Shown piece by piece: positions 45,632 through 54,547 of a stretch of 64,000 nucleotides of DNA. Numbering within the stretch: position 1 is the first letter of the stretch; the number at the start of each line of letters is the position of its first letter. Source of the stretch: Euclidia mi (lineage: Eukaryota; Arthropoda; Insecta; Lepidoptera; Erebidae). Position numbers and translations under genes: made by a program. The notes below the pieces were generated by a model that was not told the DNA's origin, ran no database searches, and saw nothing but the letters and a program-made list of their open reading frames with translations. Location of the stretch: assembly GCA_944739405.2 (NCBI GenBank), contig OX123186.2, positions 34,519,551 to 34,583,550 on the forward strand, read 5' to 3'.

Positions 45632-46229
45632 GGAAATCCTCGCCTTAAGGCAAACGTTATTAGTATAAATGATAATAGTGCAAGTTAATATTATGATCGG
45701 GGATGATTATGGCAAACAATATTAGTGCAAATGAATTTATGGAAAACGAGAGAATACCGAACTAAATATTCGATACGATCTTTCGACTAAATCATTATTA
45801 GTGTAGTGAAACATTAGTTTAAATAAAATTAGTGCATTTGAAAATTCGGCGAAATGAAATTAGTTCAAATGAAATTAGTTTAAATAAATAATTACGCTAA
45901 ATAAAAATTTATTAATGAATTATTCGGTCAAATGAATAATTCTTCGAAATGACTTTATTGCAACTAAAATTCGATTTAGTAATATTATATCAAACGTTGT
46001 TCGATCAAACAAGGGTAACCCACATTTTGTGTGTACAATATTCTTTAGTATAACTATAACTTGAAACACTACACCATACATATCTTCAGTAACAACTTCG
46101 TTGATATACAATGCCTAATATCAAAATACAGCAATAGTAAGAGATATCAGAGATCAAAATATAAGTGAAGCGGGTACGAATGAAACGTAGGATCAATAGT
46201 TATCACGAATTAATTTATTATAGTTCACA

Positions 46230-48800
46230 ATGCAAGGGCTTTATACTATGCTCCCACTAAATACAACTACGCGGTACGTTCTTGACCAGTTCGAGTGTCG
46301 CGAAGCAGGTAGGATGCGTCACCGCGGCGGCGCGCGAGGTGTGAGGGGGGCGTCTAGGTTAGGCGAGCTCTTCCAATGCGTGGAAACAGCGGCGCGCTAG
46401 CGCTGACTGGCCGGTCGATTTTTTTAATTTTTTTTTGTGTGTGGACTAGTTGTTGGCCGCAGATGGCCTTGACAACTTTACGCGGAATATGGGTGAACGC
46501 AAAATGCTCCCAACCCGTCAAAGTATACTAGACAGCGTCTTGATTCCCCAAGGGTGGACTACCACGGACCTCGGCTTGGGGCGCTGTCGGGACTAAGGTG
46601 TCCCGCGGTATTTACGTTAACGCCTCGCGTATTCCGTCCTCGTCGGCGAGTACGGAACCGCGGTCGAATTTGTGTGGCTTCGCGAGCCGTGTGTGCTCTG
46701 ATTTGAGTGAGTTTAGTGTCGTCGTCTGGTTCGTCTAAGACGTGCCTAGGTCTCCTAATCTTAGAAATCCTAGATGGTGTATAATTTAACGCCGCAACCA
46801 ATAGAGGGTTGGGTGTGTCGAAGCAGAGTCAAAGTAGCTACGGGAGTACTGTTTCATGAATTGCCTGATGGTCGGCAGTTGTAAGTCTACGTGTAACTCC
46901 TCGTTACGTACGTACCACGGTGCGCCCGTAGCTCGCCGCATGAACTTATTCTGCAGTGTTTGTAGCCCATGGATCCTGTGTGGCCAAGTGTGTGCGAATA
47001 TTGCACTAGCGTATGTCATTATAGGCCTAATACACGATGTGTATAACCTAATCTTGTTCCTAAGCGATAGTTTAGATCTAGCGTTGACTAAGCTATGTAA
47101 GCGCCCAAGCACAAAGGAGGCTCTATTGCGAGCCTTCGTAATGTGTGAGCGGAACGATAGTCGATCATCAAGAATCACACCTAGATACTTGGCTTTCCTT
47201 GTCCATGGTATAGGGGATCCAAACATCCTTATTTGTGGGGTCGCACCCGGAGGGTACAGGTGAGGAGCTCTCTGGTGATAAAGTACCGCCTGACTCTTCT
47301 CGGGATTGTCCTCTATCCGCCATCTCCGAAACCACGCGCCTAAGGCGTTGGCTGCGGATTGGAGCTTCCTACTGACTGCGCCAGGGTCTGCGCCTGAGAT
47401 ATAGATGGCTGTGTCGTCTGCAAAAAGTGCTGCCTGCACTAGCCAATGCATCGGTATATCAGCGGTAAACAATGAATACAACAGAGAGCACTGACCCCTG
47501 AGGGACACCGGCGCGGATGGCGTGACTCGAAGAGAGCGTGCCTTCAACGCGGTACCGAAAGCTTCTATCCGACATATAGTCTCGTATGATGAGCACGAGC
47601 TTGTGAGGCACTCCCATAGTGAAAAGCTTGTAAATCAAGCCGTTGTGCCACACTTTGTCGAAAGCTTTCGCTACGTCGAATAAAACAACGCCAGTGAATA
47701 AATTACACTGCAACCGCACGTTGATATACTCAACGATACGGTGAACCTATTGTACGCACGAGTGGCGGGTTCGGAACCCAAACTGTTCGTGGGGGACCAA
47801 GAGCGATGCATCAGCGTATGCTTTCAGCCTAACATACAAAAGCCGCTCGTAAACTTTCCCTTAAACTTTAAGTAGACTGATAGGACGATAACTACTAGGC
47901 TCGGACCTAGGCTTGCCGTGTATGTGGATTCCTATTACCACGGCTTCTTTTCACTGAAGTGGAAATATATTGTTGTTAATTGCGGCGTTATAAATAGTAG
48001 TCAAAATGAGTATGAAAGCTACGGGGAACATTTTAATGACCCTGTTTGTTATGCCGTCCGAGCCGAGCTTTACGGGGGTGTAAACCCTTAATGATCGTCC
48101 TAACCTCATCGGGGGTGGCTAGGGGTACGTGTTGCTCTTCGTCGTCTCCTATCACGTCATGTCTGTCTGTCAGGGGACGAGGTGGCGACGTGAGAGAGGC
48201 TCGACGCTCCACCTCGCTATCTACCTCTAGTAGATGGTCAGTGTCGATGTGTGACGTGCTCGGCGTACATTGCTGCTCCAGGCTGTCGGCCAGGCATTCT
48301 GCCTTGTCCCCGTCCTCGAAAGCCGGTGGACCATTGGGCCTGTTCAGAGGTGGTAGACAGGTCTTGGAGACATCTTTAGAGAGCGAACGAGATTCGAGAG
48401 AGAGAACGAGAGTAAAGAGCGCATAGTGATGCGATTGGACTCAGTCGGGTAATGGTCGTAGGCACGAATCGCTGCGTTCTTACGCCGCAACAAGTCACGT
48501 ACGTCAGCGGGCAGGCTCCATCGACGGTCGCCCGTCTCGGGTACCTGCCGTGAGCAATCGTTAATTAACGATTGCACGTGGCTCGTGAAGCTATCGACCG
48601 CTTGTAGTGTGTCATTGACCCCCATTTGATTGGCGTCTAGTGGTATCTGCTCTCTGAGCACTGGCGAGGACGACACGAGTTCTTTTCCGAGTCGTGTCCA
48701 GTCAGTGACCAGTTTAGTCGGCCTGTGCCCTGTGTCTATGGGCTGGCCGGTCGATGTCGCGAGGGCCTCTTATATACGCGGGCGTCCTAATACGTGTGTG
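46230..48800 (-). mobile_element. Jockey-type LINE, decayed, GC-rich
   Basis: The base composition differs sharply from the AT-rich surroundings. On the minus strand it covers the end of the endonuclease or linker (about 48760), RT, C-terminal region (46559-46801) and a GC-rich 3' UTR (about 46230-46550). Its 5' side touches the inverted-repeat element at 48879. No target duplication found. Confidence 0.8.
46559..48770 (-). pseudogene. Jockey-type ORF2 remnant (reverse transcriptase)
   Basis: Readable pieces in order: linker 48676-48344 (DTLQAVDSFTSHVQSLIND, RWSLPADVRDLLRRKNAAIR), RT motif A with LFDVAKAFDKVWH and RAGVPQGSVLS (47719-47459), then FADDTAIYIS and YLGVILDDRLSFRSHI (47547-46786) and a C-terminal piece rich in arginine (46801-46559). 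The overlapping frames show frameshifts near 47475 and 46795, with more damage between 48344 and 47720. Inactive. Confidence 0.82.
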
Positions 48801-48878
48801 CGTGAGCGACGTCCCGACACGGCAGCGTTGTGTGCGCGCAGCTGTACGCGTTCCGTGGTGCTACATAAGTAAATAAAC

Positions 48879-49789
48879 CGGTCAAGTGCGAGTCGGACTC
48901 GTGCACCGAGGGATCTGTACAAACCTGTTGGTATATATAATTATTAAAAAAAAATGTGATGTAGGTAACTAAAAATTTCAGGTTTTCGAAATTTTTGCTA
49001 TGTATAGCACATAACAAAACTTTGCTTTATGCCAAATTTCAAGATTCTAGATCGACTGGAAGTACCCCTTAGTTTTGTCTTGAGCATTTGATATGAATTT
49101 CAATTTTATACCTCAACGGGTGAAGATTACGTTGAGGATTACGATTCTGACGACAGTGTGGCTGATCCTTCGTGCCAGCTTGAAGATGATCTTCAATAGA
49201 TTGCTCCGAACAATCTGGATCTACCTCCTCGAACATCTCAAATACAAGCAAGCACAAACGCCGAGTTAGAAGCCGCTCTACAAACCCAATCTCGATCCAA
49301 ACTGCTGTAATTTTGATAGAAAAATATAGTCTGATTTTAATTGACTGTCAAGCCAAATACCTTATAATTACAATGGTAATTTTACTTTTATGTGATATAA
49401 AATTTTAAAAATACTTAATTTAGATACTAAATTAGAGGCTATATGTGACTTTTTATTTTTTATTATTATTATTCTAAAGACTGTTCAAACAAGGGTTACG
49501 TTAGATTTAAGGTTGATTTTAAGACTGAAATTATAATTTTAAAGAAAATGTGCCATTGCATTTAAGGAAACAAGGTCTTTCTTCATTATTTGTCTTTCTA
49601 AAATCTTGTATCATTTATGAAGTAGCCTCACGAGCGATCATTAGTATTAAGCAGTAAAAAAATAAGATTAGTTGTCTAGGGTTAAACAGGTGGAAACTTA
49701 AGAAAAAATTAACTATACATACAACAAACGTAATTTTCTTTTATAGATTTACGGAACCCTTCGTGCGCGAGTCCGACTCGCACTTAACC
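48879..49789. mobile_element. Element with about 40-bp terminal inverted repeats
   Basis: GTCAAGTGCGAGTCGGACTC at 48881 is repeated inverted at 49765-49785, with extension through GCACCGAGGGATC / GCACGAAGGGTTC variants. About 0.9 kb. It contains a coding remnant (49120-49320). Pieces of the terminal repeat occur at 6310 and 15845. Class not assigned. Confidence 0.7.
49120..49320 (+). pseudogene. Acidic-protein coding remnant
   Basis: One plus-strand frame reads GEDYVEDYDSDDSVADPS then QLEDDLQ, a stop (TAG at 49197-49199), and on through a polar segment to TAA. The acidic, serine-rich start resembles the N-termini of several transposases (piggyBac-like and others), but I do not recognise the family. 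It lies in the inverted-repeat element. Confidence 0.4.
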
Positions 49790-50029
49790 ATTTTTTTCAT
49801 TTCGAGGTATGGAACCCTAAAAACACAAGAAATGGTAAGTAAACATATAAGTAAACTAACAAGAGAGTAAGTCCACCTCGACACAGAATTCTTTTGGGAG
49901 TTCAGTAGAAGTTGCCTTTAAAAAAATTAAGATAGAACTATGCAGCCTGCCGGGTAGAAATGTTTACCAGATTTTTTGCGATCTTCGAGGTACCTAAAGA
50001 TATAAACAAAAACCTAACATAACTTCCAG

Positions 50030-50270
50030 CCTTTATCCCCGAAGGGGTAAGCAGACGTGTATTACACACCCACACTTCGCCAGTTATGTTTCGGTCCCAA
50101 TGCAATAGGGCGCGAGCCTACTGCCATCTACCGGCCAGATTGTTAAGGGAGCGATAATAAACATTTCTAATACACACATAACATCGAAAAGTCAAAGGTG
50201 TGTCAAACCCGAGAGCATCGTCTCAGCAGTCCGTTACGTACACCACTGGGCTATCGCCGCTTATTAACAA
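50030..50270 (-). mobile_element. SINE, subfamily 3, with tRNA-like head
   Basis: Shares the GGGGTAAGCAGACGTG tail region with the other SINEs. Its minus-strand head differs: GCGATAGCCCAGTGGTGTACG with B-box-like GGGTTTGACAC. This is a third head joined to the same tail type. Confidence 0.7.
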
Positions 50271-51046
50271 AAATTGCTTTCTTTCTACATAAAACGAAAT
50301 CTTTTTGAGAAATCATCATTATAGGCTACAAAATATGATCACTAAATCTGTGTCTTTGAGCTCATGATCCCTACTCGTATAAAACCTCATTAACGTACAC
50401 ACGAATGTATAACATAACATACACTACAACAAAAATAAAATATACCTCTGGCAAAGTATTGGTAACGGTTAGTTTGTGTTTTAATGATTACAAAAACAAA
50501 GGAATGGGTAATACGCAAGCGGTGGTTGACTTTTTTGCTTTGTGGTGTATAAGCCACATAATATAAGGAAAATACAATATAAGGTATGTGACCTATTCAT
50601 TTCCTTTCGCATTTATAATATAAGTACGGTATGGATTTGTATCTGCCAAGTCATTAAAACAAAACTTATCAAGGAACGGTCAAACTGGCCTTAGGTCATC
50701 TAAATTAAGTTCCATTTTTTATTAATAGTTTCATCCCATTCTCTCCATTTAAAAAGACGCGTTTGTAAAGAAACGCCGGCGAATCATTTACAAACTTTAA
50801 CAGGATGCAATCCGTATACTGGTATTTTCAATTCGAACCATGAAAACAAAGTGAGTCCCATAAAACTATAAAGAGACAACTTAGAACATCATGCTCTTGT
50901 CGAATTACATACAACGACAAACATTTTCCTAGGGATACATAAAAGTGCCAATAACTAAACTGTATCTCTTATCTCCAGAACCATATATTCTGTATATCTT
51001 TCATCAAATCAACCGCCGTGTTCCCTGTTTATTTATCCTTTCCACT
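50271..51046. other. Spacer, no recognised feature
   Basis: AT-rich, no open frame over 60 residues with support, no repeat partner in the window. Confidence 0.5.
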
Positions 51047-51048
51047 TA

Positions 51049-51196
51049 CGGCCATTTTCAATATTCGAACTATAGATAAATCTGTAGATTTTAGATTAGT
51101 TTTTGACAATTTTTGACATAAACTCCATACAAAATATGTCAAACTCCAATCTAAAATCTACAGATCTATCTATAGTTCGAATATTGAAAATGGCCG
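51049..51196. mobile_element. TA-target fold-back MITE
   Basis: 148 bp with about 50-bp near-perfect inverted arms starting CGGCCATTTTCAATATTCGA, flanked by TA (51047-51048, 51197-51198). Same family as 37575-37713. Probably Tc1/mariner-mobilised. Confidence 0.9.
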
Positions 51197-52934
51197 TATC
51201 AAAATGAAACAATACCTCTGGAATTAGATCTACTCAATCCATTCTAAGCCTTCGTATTAAAGTAATAAATCACAATTTTGTTCACTCCAACATCGTAAGT
51301 AAATAAGAAACTGTTTACTCTGAAAATGAGGACTGGATTTTTTATGATCTCCCTGACAAAGTCGTTTGATTAAAAATAAAGTTGGATTCAAGTTGTGAGA
51401 GTAGACATAAACAAACATAAATTTTAAGCTTTACTTCCTTATCGCTTAGGAGTGACAATTAATCAAGCTGTTAAACATTTAATGCATATTATGTTATTTA
51501 AAAGGTTTCTTCATTTTACAACCTTTTAAACAAGTTGAAAAATACACAGTTTCGAAAAGTCACTGCAGTTTACTTTCCAGGAAGGGTGTGTTCCCTACAA
51601 ACTGTAATATAGTTTAGAAGTAATTAGTGGAAGCAATTGGCGTAAATTTATGCTAGTATTACATCTCTTACTTTATATCAATGTAGCTAGACGCAGTACA
51701 AAATGTATGGTATGATATCATTCAAGTCGACGACGTCGTAAAGATACTGAACTTGAACTTAAGCCACTGGCTACTTCGTTTATATCGCAGCAACTACTTT
51801 GTAGGTGACCGAGGATATCAAACATACGAAAGGTCAGATCAGATATATGACAGTAAAAATATATCTAAGTTTGTTTGATGTAGTGAGATTCTCACAAAAT
51901 CAAGGACTTTGCTACTGAAGCATTCTGGCCGGGAAAGTACATCCATCCAAAAGAATCTAAGGGAAAAAAAAATAGTGTTCACTGCCTGTGATACACAGGT
52001 TTGCTAGGCTCCCTATTTTGTTAGGTTAGGTTTTTTCTTCGCTGGCAACACTAGCGAGCAGTTGTCATTTCAATACGTGTATATAATTTAAGTGATAAAA
52101 ATTGTTTTATGTTGTTTAAAAGGATTAATTCCATGTGGGAAGTGAAGTATATACCCATAAACCTGACCAATAATTGTTGGTGTATCTATAGATAAAAGGA
52201 CTACTGAAAAAACTTCGCTAGAAAATTTGTGGCGGACTAACTGTCAAAGTAACGGATAACGGAGACGAGATTTAAAATCATCTGGAAACCCGGGGAGTAT
52301 TGTTTTCATTATTCTCTACATACTCCTGTACCGTTTTATTGTATATACTTACTACTAACGAAAATACACTATACATCACTTATACTCTGCTCATTATATG
52401 TGAGCGACGTCAATTACAATACACAGCGGCACCGTTTGTCTCCTTTTGCTTGACAATTTGTGGAAGCAAATCGATGACGAAAAACATTTGCCTCAGACAC
52501 CATATACAACATGACACACTATACACAATACATAATTATTTATTATAAAATATATTAAAGTACAGTAGTGTTACACAGGCCCATTTATATAAGTACCTAC
52601 ATTCCAACTTTATTGATATTTCAAACTTTCATTGTATTTTTATTATTTTTTATAGTGAATTACAATAAATTACCAATAAGTAATACTCATCTTCTTAATT
52701 GCATATTATTGTTTTATAAATATATCAAACTTATTATGTTCATTTCTTTTCTATGAATGGAATATCAAATTCCCCAATATTTAGTACCTATTTAAAATAA
52801 GCTGTTCCTAAATTTATTAATTTTTAGTCTCTTTTTCTTTTTATGATCTACCTACAATATTTACTTCTCAACTTTCTATCCACCCATTTCATAGTTTCCC
52901 TCAGCTGACTTCACTCACTCTTCCTTATATTTCA
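51197..52934. other. Spacer upstream of the intact LINE, no recognised gene
   Basis: AT-rich. Open frames at 52300-52548 and 52568-52756 are biased in composition and unsupported. Near 52925 a pyrimidine-rich stretch ends in CAG (TATATTTCAG), which could be a splice acceptor of the LINE. Confidence 0.45.
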
Positions 52935-52960
52935 GGTGCCTACGGGGTAAGTCTGTGGAA

Positions 52961-54547
52961 ATGATGACCCGCAGAATGGCAGTTCTGGAGGACAGACTAC
53001 AGACCACGCTTAAGGAATTGGAATGCTCTAAAAACCTGTGTAACCAGCTGCTACAAGAAAGGGAGGACAGCGAAGAAGAAGTTAAAAAAATTATAGACAA
53101 GAACACTGAACTTAAGGCACAGCTGGCTGAAATGCACATTCACCATCACGAAATCCTAGAACAACATGAGCAACTGCGACTGACGGTGTCCAACTTCCAA
53201 CAGTGCATGGACACTCATGAAGAAGCTCTGACACGTGTTGCTGAACTGGAACGTGAATTAAGTGAAGCTCATAACACCATCTCCAACATTAAATCTATTA
53301 AACACAGTGAACAGATTGCAAATACCTGCAGCCTTTATCATGAATTGGTTAGTAGTGAGCCTGATCATATGTGTATTAGGGAGCCAATTGTGACAATAGA
53401 TCTGACCAGGGAGGATACCATTCTTATGAGACGCAGCTTTTCTAGTCATAAAAAACTGAAACGCTACATTAAAGTTAATAAATTAATTAAAAAATGTCAT
53501 AAATCCATAAGGAAATATAACGTGCATAGGGTTAATTTAAATCTCAGAAAACAGCGCATAAACTTAATTAATCAACTATCTGAGTATTCTAGTAATTTGG
53601 AACAAAGTAGGTTAGTGTATAATACTGATACTCATCGCTTGAGGGAAGAACTGTTACTTAGAGAAAGCGCCTTAAATGAGATTTTCAACAAATACCAGGC
53701 TTCTCAACAAGAGCTGAGCAAGTGTATAGTGGAGGCAGGTGAGCTCGTAGACTTGGTGAGATGTAATGCAGAAATGTATGAGTCTCTGACCAATAAGCTC
53801 TCATGTTCTTGTACTCACACTATAATCCCAACAGAGCCATTGAGTACCGTACTACCTGAGAATTTTTCTAATAATTTACAAAACCAATCGCCTTTGCAAT
53901 CAAATATGATTACATCTAGGCTATCTACATCAACTAATAAAACCTACATCTTTTCTGATAGACTAGGTCATAATTTTGGTAGTCTTCTCAGTGAGTATAC
54001 AAATCAGTGTGTAATGAATTATTGTAGGCCAGGGGATAGTTACACTAGTTTAGTGAATCAAATTAGGTTACACCCCTTAGATGGGAATAGTACAGCCATA
54101 TTATTGTTTGGTAACAGTTTAACTGTAAAGAGACAGGATAACATAGAATGTGTTGAAGTGTTACTAGGACTCAATTCAAAATTTAGGTGTAAATTTATTT
54201 TATGTGCTTTGCCATACGCAAATAACTTAACACATACAGAAAACATGCACATACACACATTAAATATGTTATTGTATAATATAACTTGTCGTCATAGTGA
54301 CGCAATATTATTTTTTGACGCTTATAAATTTATTAGTAAATTTACTTTAACAAAAGATACAATGTATCTGCCATTTTATATTAAGAGACAGATTGCTAAG
54401 CTATTAGCATACAATTTACAGCAAGGCAGAGAGCCTTGTGTTGACAATTTATTTGATAGGGTTAGTACTTGTACTAACAACGTTTTTATTGACACGTCTT
54501 GTGATTTAAACTCCAAGATAGGACAACAGTTAGGCTGCAGTATTTGA
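52961..54547 (+). CDS. LINE ORF1 protein: coiled coil plus SGNH-like domain
   Basis: About 528 residues from the first ATG (52961). The frame is open further upstream to about 52895, passing a splice-acceptor-like TTTCAG at 52926-52935. Residues 1-105 are strongly heptad-like and charged (coiled coil for multimerisation), and 150-200 are lysine- and arginine-rich (RNA binding is plausible). The last about 180 residues start IFSDRLGHNFGSLL and include AILLFGNSL, a layout like the SGNH-esterase domain of CR1 ORF1 proteins, but the catalytic GDS serine and the D-x-x-H are not evident, so it would be inactive as an esterase. The esterase comparison is inference. It overlaps ORF2 at TTGA (54544-54547). 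Confidence 0.75.
   Translation: MMTRRMAVLEDRLQTTLKELECSKNLCNQLLQEREDSEEEVKKIIDKNTELKAQLAEMHIHHHEILEQHEQLRLTVSNFQQCMDTHEEALTRVAELERELSEAHNTISNIKSIKHSEQIANTCSLYHELVSSEPDHMCIREPIVTIDLTREDTILMRRSFSSHKKLKRYIKVNKLIKKCHKSIRKYNVHRVNLNLRKQRINLINQLSEYSSNLEQSRLVYNTDTHRLREELLLRESALNEIFNKYQASQQELSKCIVEAGELVDLVRCNAEMYESLTNKLSCSCTHTIIPTEPLSTVLPENFSNNLQNQSPLQSNMITSRLSTSTNKTYIFSDRLGHNFGSLLSEYTNQCVMNYCRPGDSYTSLVNQIRLHPLDGNSTAILLFGNSLTVKRQDNIECVEVLLGLNSKFRCKFILCALPYANNLTHTENMHIHTLNMLLYNITCRHSDAILFFDAYKFISKFTLTKDTMYLPFYIKRQIAKLLAYNLQQGREPCVDNLFDRVSTCTNNVFIDTSCDLNSKIGQQLGCSI

Larger units (their letters stand above)
39363..45644. mobile_element. TTAA-flanked element, Kolobok-like, nested in the MULE
   Basis: Perfect 13-bp terminal inverted repeats GGCGAGGATTTCC next to TTAA on both sides (39359-39362, 45645-45648). 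Removing it joins MULE DNA at a single TTAA. A THAP-type DNA-binding domain remnant is inside (43520-43982). From family knowledge, TTAA duplications together with a THAP domain point to the Kolobok superfamily; piggyBac also uses TTAA but has no THAP. The catalytic region was not recognised. Helitrons at 40483-40664 and 42924-43129 and an RTE piece lie within. Confidence 0.7.
38310..46021 (-). mobile_element. MULE (Mutator-like) DNA transposon with nested insertions
   Basis: Terminal inverted repeats of about 50 bp (left starts GGTTCACCCTTGTTTGAT, right is its complement starting GGGTTACCC) and a perfect 9-bp target duplication ACATTTTGT (38301-38309, 46022-46030). Both fit MULEs. A MULE transposase C-terminus lies just inside the left end. 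Of 7712 bp, about 6.3 kb is a later insertion (39363-45644), so the MULE itself is only about 1.4 kb. The subterminal DNA is rich in short, degenerate ATATTAGTGCAAATG-type repeats. Confidence 0.85.

Noticed and set aside
39363..45644. piggyBac assignment from TTAA flanks alone
   Set aside because: The ends do not begin with CCC and a THAP domain is inside, which fits Kolobok better; kept as an alternative only.
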